This document shows, piece by piece, positions 7,456 to 16,034 of a stretch of DNA of 44,502 nt. A program made the translations under genes and the position numbers. The notes below the pieces were generated by a model. It ran no database searches and had not been told where the DNA came from. It was given only the letters and a program-made list of their open reading frames with translations. Positions within the stretch are counted from its first letter, which is position 1; every line of letters begins with the position of its first letter. The DNA is from Isosphaeraceae bacterium. GTDB taxonomy: Bacteria; Planctomycetota; Planctomycetia; Isosphaerales; Isosphaeraceae. Location: positions 1 to 44,502 of the forward strand of contig JANXSX010000218.1 in assembly GCA_025356475.1 (NCBI GenBank), read 5' to 3'.

Positions 7456-8889
7456 TCACTCCTCAATTTGCAAGCCTGCCGCTTCGGTGATGCGGTCAAA
7501 CGCGGCCCGGTTCGTGATGTAATTAATGAGCTGAACGGTGTCGCGGTTGCCGACGAGTTTGACGGCGTGGTCCACATCCTGATCGGTGAGGACGACCGGC
7601 GAGGTCGCCAGTTTCTTAGCCACACTGAAGAGGACGCGTTCGGTTTCCGTCAACTTCGATACGTCATCGTCGAGAGCAAAGATCTGATCGTCGGATTGTC
7701 CAAACGCAGTCAGCCGACGCTTCGCCTGGCCGACGGCGTACCAGGCGCGATCCTGTCGAGCGATCACCCAACTGATCTGGGCCTTGAGAAGCGGGCTCAG
7801 GTCCCCTTTCTCGTCGGCGTTCCGGATCGTGGTTAGGTTGCGAACTCCGTCACGAGGGAAATTCGCCAGCAAAAGCGCCCACTGGGGGAGTCGGCGATCT
7901 TCGGGCCAACTTGCACCAAGAATCGAGCGAGCTTCGGTCTCGTTAACGAGCGGCAAGCGAGCCGTTCGCTGACGCGCGATGGCTAGGGCTTTTTCCACTT
8001 CAGCCCGATTCTCCAAGACCGGACGTGTGCTCGCGGCCGTCTGGGTCGGCTGGCCACTTTGTGTATCGAGAAGCACTGGAACGACTCTTGTCACGGACTT
8101 GCTGAACTTCTCCGATGTTGCGGTCAAGTAGGAGTGGTCGGCAGCCTCGGCTTTGGGGGCTTCCCCACTGGTCACTCGGGATCCGAAATTGCCGCCTTCA
8201 GCCGATTGTGGAACGCCGACCCCTTCTTTCCAGCGATTGATCGAGTTGTTACCGGCAGTAGACAGGATCATCTCGAGAATCTGGAGGTCGGTGTAATTCT
8301 TGCGCAAGGTGTGAATGTCAGAGTCGGTGATCAGATGCGGCTGATAGGTGATCTTGCGAGCGAATGCAAACGCGTCGCGCTGGGCGGGTGTGAACTCCGA
8401 CCAATCACCGTCGAGAGCGGCGATCTCGTCTTCCTTGAGTCCAGCCGTGAGGAGTTTTGATTCCTGGTGACCCATGCAGTACTGGCAGTTGTTGGTGCGT
8501 GAAACGATCCAGAACAGCTCGGTCTTGAACGGATAATCCAGCGTCATCTTGGGATCTTGGTCACGACCGAACGAGCCGGGCGCTCCGGCCGCCGGTCGAA
8601 CTCCCGGCTGCGACGGCCCGAACCGTGCATCACCGTTAGGAAGGTACAACGTGCGGAGTCGATTTTCGTAGTTCGCCTCACGATCGCCCAGCTTTGTCTT
8701 TTCTTCATCGGAGAGAGCGGGAAGCGAGATGCGAGGCTTTCGCTCCTTCATATCTTCCAGGTAAAGCTTCATGTCGGGCCTAGTCAATGGCACGGGTCTG
8801 GGTGCCACTGTACTATCGATTTTGTCTCCGCCAGAGACGATGTTGGCGGAAACCATCAAGAAGCTAGAGACCGTGATCGCAAGTCGCAT
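7456..8889 (-). CDS. Exported protein with two carboxymuconolactone decarboxylase (AhpD)-like domains
   Basis: A signal peptide covers about residues 1-20. The first AhpD-like domain (about 110-250) keeps the redox pair Cys135-x-x-Cys138 and His141 (NNCQYCMGHQ), with the helix pattern QRDAFAFARKITYQP and LEMILSTAGNNSINRW. The second (about 320-470) repeats the same helices (SWVIARQDRAWYAVGQAKRR, VLFSVAKKLATSP, INYITNRAAFDRI) but has Trp/Tyr/Ala in place of the Cys pair. It is probably a thiol peroxidase or related redox protein in which only the first half is catalytic. It follows the lipoprotein gene by 63 bases on the same strand. Substrate unknown. Confidence 0.8.
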   Translation of the reverse strand: MRLAITVSSFLMVSANIVSGGDKIDSTVAPRPVPLTRPDMKLYLEDMKERKPRISLPALSDEEKTKLGDREANYENRLRTLYLPNGDARFGPSQPGVRPAAGAPGSFGRDQDPKMTLDYPFKTELFWIVSRTNNCQYCMGHQESKLLTAGLKEDEIAALDGDWSEFTPAQRDAFAFARKITYQPHLITDSDIHTLRKNYTDLQILEMILSTAGNNSINRWKEGVGVPQSAEGGNFGSRVTSGEAPKAEAADHSYLTATSEKFSKSVTRVVPVLLDTQSGQPTQTAASTRPVLENRAEVEKALAIARQRTARLPLVNETEARSILGASWPEDRRLPQWALLLANFPRDGVRNLTTIRNADEKGDLSPLLKAQISWVIARQDRAWYAVGQAKRRLTAFGQSDDQIFALDDDVSKLTETERVLFSVAKKLATSPVVLTDQDVDHAVKLVGNRDTVQLINYITNRAAFDRITEAAGLQIEE

Positions 8890-8952
8890 GATTTGTGTCC
8901 CTCAGAGCTTCGCAAGACGTGCAGGTTTGTTTCGAGAAGTGATGGGAAATGC

Positions 8953-9369
8953 TCAATCACCGTCTTGATCTTGACGGGTGACGACAGGGTGCGAGCTAGT
9001 CGTGACCAGGAAGTTTGCGGTCTTCTTGACTGTCTTCCCCTTGGGGCTCTTGAGCTCAAGGTGAACGTAATGTTGCACGTTGACCCCACTCACCACACCA
9101 TCGCTCATATCGGCATAACTGACGAGTGCCCAACCCCCATCCCACTGGCTGTCAAGGACTTGGATCGGCGGGTTCAAGGCCGCGAGCGAAGTGGGCTTTT
9201 CCCCTTTTTTCCAGGCGTCCAGCGCCTGAATCAGGATCGGCTTGGAGTCAGCGATGTTCGAGGTGGGTGGAAGTGGAGATCCTTCGCACCCGAGCATAAG
9301 AGACAACGCCAGCAAACCACCCGCGAGGCGAGAACGATGAAGGGAGCGAGTGGAAGCGATATCGGGCAT
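8953..9369 (-). CDS. Small lipoprotein downstream of a DUF1559 gene
   Basis: The protein has 138 residues with a long basic N region and a lipobox (SLMLGC, Cys at 28), so it should be lipid-anchored after export. The mature part (IQALDAWKKGE, then GWALVSYADMSDGVVSG and YVHLELKSPKGKTVKKTANF) has the look of a small beta-rich domain with alternating hydrophobic residues. Small lipoproteins right behind DUF1559 genes are common in Planctomycetes; a shared role at the surface is possible but unproven. Spacing is 77 bases after the DUF1559 gene and 63 before the AhpD-like gene. Confidence 0.75.
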   Translation of the reverse strand: MPDIASTRSLHRSRLAGGLLALSLMLGCEGSPLPPTSNIADSKPILIQALDAWKKGEKPTSLAALNPPIQVLDSQWDGGWALVSYADMSDGVVSGVNVQHYVHLELKSPKGKTVKKTANFLVTTSSHPVVTRQDQDGD

Positions 9370-9407
9370 CTGTGAAGTCTCAGGTTCGGAATAAGTGAAA
9401 TGGGAGC

Positions 9408-9434
9408 AGGAGAGCGGAGGTTTCCCACTCTCCT
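9408..9434 (-). terminator. Hairpin between DUF1559 gene and lipoprotein gene
   Basis: AGGAGAG and CTCTCCT form a 7-bp stem with a 13-base loop, 13 bases after the DUF1559 stop. A second overlapping pairing (AGTGGGAAA with TCCCATTTCACT, mismatched) is possible. It probably gives partial termination or 3'-end protection. Confidence 0.45.
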
Positions 9435-9446
9435 AAATAACTGGGA

Positions 9447-10424
9447 TCAATAGGCATCAGAACTAACGACTTCGCCTTGAGCCCTCGTACCGAGCGCACG
9501 CCAGATCTGGATGTTGATGGTGGTCTTGATAAACTTGACCGACCCGTCACCCATCAACGTGTTGACCCCACCGGGGTGCTCGCTATTCGCGGTTGTCGCA
9601 ATTCGCTGAGGAGGGAACATGCACGAACGCTTGTTTGGCCCAGCGACGTGGTAGTAGTTTGTCGTCGAGTGGTAACCGTAGAGCCAGGGGGCACCCACGT
9701 CGGAGATCCCTTGGAAGGCCAGGTTCTTCCAATCAAAGTTATTGCAAAGTTGCACAGCTTCATCCGCTGTCGCTGGATACGTGCCTGGTCGGAAGGTGTC
9801 CGATCGTTCGGTGGCAATCCCCTGATTATAATCACCTTTAATATGTTCGCTGAACATTGAGGTGTTGCTGGTTCCATCAGTAGCGGAGGCCATGCCGAAG
9901 ACTTTGTTATTGAAGAACATACCGTTCGGGGCCGGCATCGTCACATTCACATTCGAGGTGTCAGAGTCGCCGAAACCGTTCACGAGACTTGAGCCTTCGC
10001 TGGAGCGGTAGTTGGTACCAGCCCAGCCGGCGGGAACACTCGTCTTGGCATCGGAGGGGCAGAGAAAGGCGGAGATCCCGGTCGTCCGCACCGTAAGGTT
10101 CGGGTCAGCACCTGTTGCGTCCGCGTTCCACGTCCCACTGAAGTTGATCGAGTTGAAGACTTGCGACTGTTCGAGGAAGGGTAGGATCCGACTATGGGTC
10201 GAGAAGCTGCCCTGCCGAGAGAGTGGGAAGACCGCGTTGGTGTCGTGGTAATTGTGAAGAGCAAGGCCAATTTGCTTGAGGTTGTTCACGCACTGCGTAC
10301 GTCTGGCCGCCTCGCGGGCCGCCTGAACGGCGGGCAATAGGAGGGCGATCAAGACCGCGATGATCGCGATCACAACGAGGAGTTCAATCAAGGTGAAACC
10401 ACGACGAAGGTTATGAAAACGCAT
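9447..10424 (-). CDS. DUF1559 protein with type IV pilin-like N terminus
   Basis: The 325 residues begin with the prepilin peptidase and methylation motif [16 protein letters not shown] (cleavage after Gly 10), a hydrophobic helix to about residue 30 and the invariant [20 protein letters not shown] stretch. The rest is a DUF1559 domain (FLCPSDA, then [11 protein letters not shown]) and the ending [20 protein letters not shown] that marks the family C terminus. DUF1559 proteins occur in tens to hundreds per planctomycete genome and are pseudopilin-like, probably exported and assembled or surface-anchored; the exact role is unknown. Length is typical. The AT-rich stretch at 10466-10479 may hold its promoter. 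Confidence 0.93.
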   Translation of the reverse strand: MRFHNLRRGFTLIELLVVIAIIAVLIALLLPAVQAAREAARRTQCVNNLKQIGLALHNYHDTNAVFPLSRQGSFSTHSRILPFLEQSQVFNSINFSGTWNADATGADPNLTVRTTGISAFLCPSDAKTSVPAGWAGTNYRSSEGSSLVNGFGDSDTSNVNVTMPAPNGMFFNNKVFGMASATDGTSNTSMFSEHIKGDYNQGIATERSDTFRPGTYPATADEAVQLCNNFDWKNLAFQGISDVGAPWLYGYHSTTNYYHVAGPNKRSCMFPPQRIATTANSEHPGGVNTLMGDGSVKFIKTTINIQIWRALGTRAQGEVVSSDAY

Positions 10425-10465
10425 GGAATCTCTCTCTTCAGTGGATCTGAATTGTCTGAGTGAAT

Positions 10466-10479
10466 GATAATAATGATAT
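10466..10479 (-). promoter_or_regulatory. AT-rich stretch upstream of the DUF1559 gene
   Basis: GATAATAATGATAT lies about 42 bases before the start in an otherwise GC-rich region. It could be a -10 region (TATCAT on the minus strand). It also shares ten of twelve bases with half a classical Fur box, which is weak evidence in AT-rich sequence. Confidence 0.3.
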
Positions 10480-10644
10480 GACTTTACTCAACGACGCGCC
10501 GATCAGCGTTGGGCGTGGCCCTTCACTCGCAGATCGGCGAAGCCTTGAGAAGATTGCTAGAATTTGCTTCGCGTATGAATGCAGACGATCGACGACGGAG
10601 AGTCGACATCAATCCGCTTCAACGGAAGTAGTGAGTGCAGCTCG

Positions 10645-11094
10645 TCAAGAAACGACGAGGACTCGTCCCGCTCGGGGAGGATGGAAGATCAACGTGGGTT
10701 CATTGGTGGTGGACAGATTCGCGTCTTGCGAATGCCACACAACCCATCTCAAATCAATGCGGCTCGGCAAGTCGGACGCGATGGCCCACTCGACCGAACT
10801 CGGCGGAGAGACCGAGGGAGCTAGAGGAGGAACTGGGGCCGATTCTCCTGAGCAAAGGACCCCCGAACAGGGGGCAGTGGGAAGTTTGGCGGACTCTTCC
10901 CCGACGGTCAGGAACTCGATCGCCAAACCAGGCATGACCTGGTAGGCATTCTCTTCTTGAGCTTTACTCGCGACGTAATGAGCCCAGCACCCCGCCTCCG
11001 CCGTCGATGGCAGCATCGCCACAAAGGTCAAGAACGCATATAGCGCCCCCGCCCGTGTGCTTGCCAGACGTGGAAGATAGGACTGGGTCATCAT
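10645..11094 (-). CDS. Secreted Cys/Pro-rich protein of unknown function
   Basis: The protein has 149 residues with a signal peptide ending near TAEAGCWAHY (cleavage about residue 34). The mature part has the segment NAYQVMPGLAIEFL, a CSGVLCSG pair of cysteines, a Pro/Ser-rich spacer, and an ending LIFHPPRAG. I recognise this layout only as a planctomycete hypothetical family, with no function. The two ATG codons at 11094 and 11091 are both possible and neither has a good ribosome binding site. The gene stands alone between the DUF1559 and iron clusters. Confidence 0.55.
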   Translation of the reverse strand: MMTQSYLPRLASTRAGALYAFLTFVAMLPSTAEAGCWAHYVASKAQEENAYQVMPGLAIEFLTVGEESAKLPTAPCSGVLCSGESAPVPPLAPSVSPPSSVEWAIASDLPSRIDLRWVVWHSQDANLSTTNEPTLIFHPPRAGRVLVVS

Positions 11095-11269
11095 GAGTCA
11101 CAAAAAGGGACGGTCGCCAAGACTTCAGGGAAGTCTTAGCAATTCGTCTAGATCTAGAATCAGAGGATACACGAGCGATAGGATAGCTAAATCTATAGTC
11201 TCGCCAGGGTAATAGCAAGGGTGCGTTTCAGAATCGGCCTGATTTTTCTGGACCCGTCGGATGTCGCGT

Positions 11270-11914
11270 TCAGGGCTGGAATGCAACGCCGACTTGCGGC
11301 GGGCCGTCGTAATCCCAGGCGAATTCGACCGAGAACGGTTCCCACCACGGGGGAACTCCCGTTGCAGGGTCGTGATGTCGCCCCATACCCTTCGATGAAG
11401 GGGGCATAATCGCGTAGGTCAGGCGGAATTTGCCGGCCCTCGGCATGTCGATACTCGTGCCGTAATGTTGGCCGTCGCTGGCCACCATCGGGATCATCTC
11501 GCCTTCGTGAAGGATTGGACCACCTCCCGCAGGTTCAAGCCGGTATTTTACGGTCAGGTAGGGAACGAACTCGTGCATGGCGAACCCATGTCGATTCCCG
11601 GCAGTTGCGCGGACATCGGCTTCGAGATGGATCACGTCACTTCCCGAGGCAGCGGGTCCTCCGTCCATCTGGACGGAAGGAAGCCAAACTGCTGATATTT
11701 TCATCTGATTACGCTCGATATCTTCACCGATCGGGTATTCGCGAAAACCGGCGGGTGGATTGTCAGCCGATTCTGGCTTCGGTCGAGCGTTATCGGTGAC
11801 GACAGCGACATCCGTTGGTGCCGGCGGAGGAGTCTGGAAGTTCATGACCAGGATAAGGCCCACCCCACCCAGAACGAAGGCTGTCAGAATTGGGCCGGCC
11901 AGTCGTTTCGACAC
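11270..11914 (-). CDS. Iron transport periplasmic protein, P19/Tp34 family
   Basis: The family binds copper and helps iron uptake in the periplasm together with an FTR1 permease. The 214 residues have an N-terminal membrane anchor or signal (7-27), a Pro-rich spacer, then the beta-sandwich with IHLEADVRATAGNRHGFAMH, PYLTVKYRLEP, MVASDGQHYGTSIDMP and GKFRLTYAIMPP, a usual order of the family; His and Met residues in these segments are the expected metal ligands. The start is GTG with GGAG eight bases upstream. It follows the FTR1 fusion gene by 36 bases, so one operon. Family assignment is firm, metal use inferred. Confidence 0.85.
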   Translation of the reverse strand: MSKRLAGPILTAFVLGGVGLILVMNFQTPPPAPTDVAVVTDNARPKPESADNPPAGFREYPIGEDIERNQMKISAVWLPSVQMDGGPAASGSDVIHLEADVRATAGNRHGFAMHEFVPYLTVKYRLEPAGGGPILHEGEMIPMVASDGQHYGTSIDMPRAGKFRLTYAIMPPSSKGMGRHHDPATGVPPWWEPFSVEFAWDYDGPPQVGVAFQP

Positions 11915-11950
11915 GTGAGATGCTCCCGGGTCTATGCCCGCAAAAGGGAA

Positions 11951-14113
11951 TTAGACCGCAACTTGGGCGTGGTTCGACTCGGTCTTTACCTTTGGGGCAG
12001 TCTCACGCTGCTCGATCCATAAGATCAACCAAGCACCAACCGCACCTGCCAGCAAGATTCCCTGAACACTGAGGACCTGAACATTCGGATGCAGACCGAG
12101 CACAGGAACCCCTCCACCCAGCCAGGCAAGCGGCGTCACCTTCAACGATCGGGCCACCTGCAATGCGAACACGCCATTACCCGCAAAGACGATGGCCATC
12201 GTGAATAGTGCGGAACCTGTCACTTTGAAGAAGGTTCTCATGGGCAGCTTCAAGCTCGTTCGCTTTAAGAGCACGAAGATCATCCCCAATAGGACAACCC
12301 CTACGGACAATCCCGCTGCTACGCCGAGCAAGCCCGGTCTTGCCCCCCCCTGACCCGTAATCAATGCCTGATACATCAGGGCAGTCTCGGCCCCTTCGCG
12401 ATAGACCGCTAGGAAGGCAGTTAGGCCAAGTGTGCCGAAGCCGCCTGTCTTGATGCTCTGCTTGAGGAACTCATTCCAACGCTTCGCTTGAGATTGCGAG
12501 ACTAACCAGTAACTGACATAAAACAGGACCCCAGCCGCAGCCAACATCACCCCGCCTTCCAGCAGTTCCCGAGTCCGACCTTGCGAGCTGGTCACCAGAC
12601 GATTTAGAGCCAAAGCGGTGATGCCGCTCGCCACGACCGCCCAGGCAACACCCCAGCCGATTGCTCGCGAGGCCCCCGCCTGTCCGGTCTTTGACGCGAG
12701 TGCGAGCAGCATGGTAAGAAGCAGAATCACTTCGACCCCCTCACGGAGAATCGTGATCGACGAGGCGGCGAACCCTGCGCCGAACGAGCCGACCGGTCGT
12801 GCGTCGGATTTGGCGAGTGAAGCCTCGATCGCGTCGCGAAGGGAAGCCATCGCTATGCCCAACTTCTCACCTTTGAGACCGATGCCAATCTCTCCCCGGA
12901 GCTGGCTATACTGCTGTTCAAGCGTGGCGACATCGAGCGGTCGGCGGATCGAGATGGCTGCTTCGATCGGCTCAAATTCGGCGAAATAGAGGTCGGCCAT
13001 CGCGCTCGCTGCATCATCAGGCTGACCCGCATCGGCGACCTCGCGAACCCGTTCTAGGGCCCGCGCAAACTTGGCCCTGGTCTCGGGAAGTGAGCCGGTG
13101 GTCGGAGCGACGGTATCGCTCGAATTGGCCGCGAAAATCTTTGTCCTGTCGGTCACGCCCTTGCGGCTCAGATCGTCATTTGCCCGGACCAGGTCGAGGA
13201 GCAAGAGCCGGGAGACTTCGGCAAATTGGGCCTGAGTCTGGGTTCCCTCCGCCACGTTCTTGGCCAATGGCCAGAGTTTGCGAAAGTGCCCTTCGACCTC
13301 TCCAGCCCGTTCGCGTCCTAGCACATTCCGAACGGCCACTTCCATCTGAGAGAGTTCGAACTCGATGAAGTAGGCATCTTCTGCGAGCTTTCTGGCGAGG
13401 CGAGCCTGGTCCGGCCGCTTGGCCGCTTCAAGGCTACAAGCTAAAAGAACACTGATGCGATCAATCACTTCCGGCCAGGGTCGAACGGGAGTCGCAGCCA
13501 CTGCCGATACGACCGGCTCAGGCCCTTCCAAGCGGATTGTCGCCACTTCCATTGCCTGATCGGTGACGGTGATTTCTTCCTGATGAGAATCACCCATCTC
13601 GTGCCAGACCTTGAGCCGATAGGTCCCCGGAGCGACATTCCGAAGCTTATACTTGCCGTCCCGGTTGCAAGTCGCGACATAGGGCGAGTCGCTCACAATC
13701 ACGAAGCCACGCATGTGGTGATGGATATCGCAAGTCAAGCGCAGAAGACCAGGCTTGGTCGGAGTGATGTCAATGGACTTGCCCGCCGCCATCGTCTCGT
13801 TGAACTGCAAGGGGCTGGCGAGGACGTGAACGTTGTGGGTTTCTCGGTCTTCGTTACTGAACCGGAGCGACTGACCGAGCCGCATCGCTTGCACGCGAGG
13901 TACGAACTGTAAACCCTTTTGATTGACCAGTTTAATCTCGGCGGGATCCCCTGTAGGTAGGGGCTTTACCGTGCCGAGCGGTTCGAGCGTCACGACGGCT
14001 GGACTAACGGCGGGAGCACACGTAAGGGGCATCTCGATCTTGCCCGTAACCTCGCCTGCGTGCGAGGCTGTCAGCAAGGCGAACGCCATTGAGAGGGCGA
14101 GCAATGTTCGCAT
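11951..14113 (-). CDS. Cupredoxin-FTR1 fusion: iron permease
   Basis: FTR1 permeases move Fe(III) across the membrane coupled to oxidation of Fe(II). This 720-residue protein joins a signal peptide (1-19), a cupredoxin-like domain (about 20-145; ligand candidates His93, Cys128, His131-133, Met134 in CDIHHHM), a small beta segment of carboxypeptidase-regulatory type (150-195, GKYKLRNVAPGTYRLKVW), a helical periplasmic domain (215-435) with two YF-x-EFE motifs (249-253 and 377-381), and the seven-helix FTR1 permease (444-705) with both iron motifs REGVE (457-461) and REGAE (572-576). Usual FTR1 proteins lack the N-terminal copper domain. The copper domain may replace the separate ferroxidase. 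The domains are seen; the coupling is inferred. Confidence 0.9.
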   Translation of the reverse strand: MRTLLALSMAFALLTASHAGEVTGKIEMPLTCAPAVSPAVVTLEPLGTVKPLPTGDPAEIKLVNQKGLQFVPRVQAMRLGQSLRFSNEDRETHNVHVLASPLQFNETMAAGKSIDITPTKPGLLRLTCDIHHHMRGFVIVSDSPYVATCNRDGKYKLRNVAPGTYRLKVWHEMGDSHQEEITVTDQAMEVATIRLEGPEPVVSAVAATPVRPWPEVIDRISVLLACSLEAAKRPDQARLARKLAEDAYFIEFELSQMEVAVRNVLGRERAGEVEGHFRKLWPLAKNVAEGTQTQAQFAEVSRLLLLDLVRANDDLSRKGVTDRTKIFAANSSDTVAPTTGSLPETRAKFARALERVREVADAGQPDDAASAMADLYFAEFEPIEAAISIRRPLDVATLEQQYSQLRGEIGIGLKGEKLGIAMASLRDAIEASLAKSDARPVGSFGAGFAASSITILREGVEVILLLTMLLALASKTGQAGASRAIGWGVAWAVVASGITALALNRLVTSSQGRTRELLEGGVMLAAAGVLFYVSYWLVSQSQAKRWNEFLKQSIKTGGFGTLGLTAFLAVYREGAETALMYQALITGQGGARPGLLGVAAGLSVGVVLLGMIFVLLKRTSLKLPMRTFFKVTGSALFTMAIVFAGNGVFALQVARSLKVTPLAWLGGGVPVLGLHPNVQVLSVQGILLAGAVGAWLILWIEQRETAPKVKTESNHAQVAV

Positions 14114-14167
14114 CGTGGGACCCAGGGACAGGCGTCAAGGAGGACGCTGATTGGGGGCGGGTGCAAT

Positions 14168-14182
14168 TGAGATTCAATCTCA
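14168..14182 (-). promoter_or_regulatory. 7-1-7 palindrome upstream of the iron operon (Fur-family-like operator)
   Basis: TGAGATT-C-AATCTCA is a perfect 7-1-7 inverted repeat centred 62 bases before the FTR1 start. The 7-1-7 design is that of Fur boxes (TGATAAT-n-ATTATCA); ten of the fourteen arm bases agree. A Fur or other Fur-family repressor is likely; the next gene to the right (methyltransferase) starts 82 bases away and may share it. Confidence 0.5.
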
Positions 14183-14263
14183 GTTGATTAGAGTGTATGC
14201 GGCAGGACAGAATGGCGTCAATCCGATTCACCCGAGTACGACCGATTTTCCGGACCAACCGTA

Positions 14264-14923
14264 ATGCAGCACGAAGAGATCGGGCCAACCCGAATCGATA
14301 ACATCCCAGTCGCGGGTCGAATGATCAAGCTAGTACGGCCCACCGAGCCCGATCGGCTGCTTGACCATCCCGAGGTTCACGACCGGAATCGGGCCGACGA
14401 CTATATGCCGTACTGGGCTTATCTCTGGCCAGGAGCGATCTTGCTCGCCGAAGTTGTCGCGGGAATGGAGATCCAGCCAGCCATGAACACGCTGGAAATC
14501 GGCTGCGGCCTAGGGCTCGCGGGGCTGACGGGGCTGACCCGCGGCCTGAATGTGACCTTCACCGACTACGACCTCGATAGTCTTAGATTCGTCGAAGCGA
14601 GTGCCGAGGCCAACGGTTTTCCGAACGTACCGACTCGTCAGCTCGACTGGCGGAGTCCAGGCCGGGATCAGTTCCCGCTTATTCTTGGAGCCGATGTTCT
14701 GTACGAGCGAAAGCTGGTGCCGTTGGTCGCCGACCTCTTGGCAAGCCTCTTGATGCCCGGCGGATTCGCATTGGTCACCGACCCGAATCGGACGGCGGCC
14801 GACACGTTCGTCTCGGAACTGGCAGCCCGAGGCTTGCGAACGCTCGTTGAACCGCTCGCGTCCGAGACCGCCGAGTTCGGACCCATTCGAGGTCGGCTCT
14901 TCCGAATTTCGAGGGTCGATTAG
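14264..14923 (+). CDS. Class I SAM-dependent methyltransferase (lysine-methyltransferase/NNMT-like)
   Basis: It has 219 residues with the Rossmann SAM-binding motif [12 protein letters not shown] (about 77-88), the acidic loop [14 protein letters not shown], and [16 protein letters not shown] (post-II motif) before [13 protein letters not shown]. This arrangement is that of the METTL/NNMT-type family that methylates protein lysines or small amines. The substrate cannot be told. The stop overlaps the end of the convergent pyrD by four bases, so the two transcripts run into each other. Methyltransferase activity is well supported; specificity is unknown. Confidence 0.8.
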   Translation: MQHEEIGPTRIDNIPVAGRMIKLVRPTEPDRLLDHPEVHDRNRADDYMPYWAYLWPGAILLAEVVAGMEIQPAMNTLEIGCGLGLAGLTGLTRGLNVTFTDYDLDSLRFVEASAEANGFPNVPTRQLDWRSPGRDQFPLILGADVLYERKLVPLVADLLASLLMPGGFALVTDPNRTAADTFVSELAARGLRTLVEPLASETAEFGPIRGRLFRISRVD

Positions 14924-15840
14924 GACTTATTGGATCTCAGGGTTCCGACGATTTCCGATACGGTGGCGGCACCTAACTCCTTCAAGCAGCCACCCAACTC
15001 ATCGACCAGCCGACCGGCGACGGTCGGGTCGCCGAAAGTCGCGGTCCCGACCTGCACAGCCGATGCTCCGGCGACCAGGAATTCCATTGCATCCCCCACG
15101 TTACAGATCCCGCCTACGCCGATAATCGGTAATCCGGGCAGTGCCTGATGGACTTCCCAGACCATTCGTAGGGCCAGTGGCTTGATCGCAGGACCGCTCA
15201 GTCCGCCGATATCGTTCGCGAGGATTGGCCGTCGCTTCCGCCAATTCACTGCCATCCCCTTGAAGGTGTTCACCAGACTGACCGCGTCGGCCCCACCTTC
15301 GGCTGCGGCGCGCGCAACCTCAACGATGCTGGTCACATTCGGGGTCAGCTTGGCGATAATCGGGTACGGACAAACCTTGCGAACCCGTTCGACAAGGTCC
15401 CGGATCGCCTTGGGATTGATTCCCATGTCCAGCCCATGCGACACGTTCGGGCACGAGACATTCAGCTCAATCGCAGCGAGTCCGGGCTCGGTCCCCAGGC
15501 CCTCAGCCATCGCCACGAACCCATCTTCATCCTCACCTGCGATGTTGGCGATGACCGCTGTTCCCACAGTGCGGAGGTAAGGCAGGTGATGGGATCGGAA
15601 GTGGTCGATGCCATCATTATCGAGCCCGATCGCGTTCAAGAGCCCCGAAGCTGTCTCCACGGTCCGAGGCGTGGGATTCCCCGCACGTGAGCGAGCGGTC
15701 ACCGTCTTGGGGATGACCCCGCCTAACCGCGAGATGTCGAAGAATCCGGCCATCTCCCGGACGTATCCAAAAGTACCCGAGGCGACAAGCACAGGATTCT
15801 TGAGCCAAAGCCGACCCAACTTAACAGAGAAATCGGCCAC
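14920..15840 (-). CDS. pyrD: Dihydroorotate dehydrogenase, class 1
   Basis: The enzyme oxidises dihydroorotate to orotate in pyrimidine synthesis. The 306 residues form a TIM barrel starting [13 protein letters not shown], with [12 protein letters not shown] near residues 45-55, the active loop [12 protein letters not shown] whose Cys130 is the class 1 base (class 2 has Ser), [10 protein letters not shown], and the FMN-phosphate site [17 protein letters not shown] and ASAVQVGTA. The sequence style is class 1B, which normally needs the PyrK electron-transfer subunit; pyrK is not in this window. It could instead be 1A-like. Soluble, cytoplasmic. Enzyme identity is firm, the subclass probable. 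Confidence 0.92.
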   Translation of the reverse strand: MADFSVKLGRLWLKNPVLVASGTFGYVREMAGFFDISRLGGVIPKTVTARSRAGNPTPRTVETASGLLNAIGLDNDGIDHFRSHHLPYLRTVGTAVIANIAGEDEDGFVAMAEGLGTEPGLAAIELNVSCPNVSHGLDMGINPKAIRDLVERVRKVCPYPIIAKLTPNVTSIVEVARAAAEGGADAVSLVNTFKGMAVNWRKRRPILANDIGGLSGPAIKPLALRMVWEVHQALPGLPIIGVGGICNVGDAMEFLVAGASAVQVGTATFGDPTVAGRLVDELGGCLKELGAATVSEIVGTLRSNKS

Positions 15841-16034
15841 GTCGGAACCTATCTAAAAGTAAAAACACCTTGCAAGTCGACACTTTGTCCGCCATCAGGA
15901 ACGCAGCGAACTCTCCGGGAATCGATTGACCATCATGCCCCAAAAAGTGGATGGACGGCAAGTCGGATAGCGATGGGGTCGCTTGACGGGATAGAATCGC
16001 CTTACCCGCTCCTACACGATCTTGAGAACGAATC

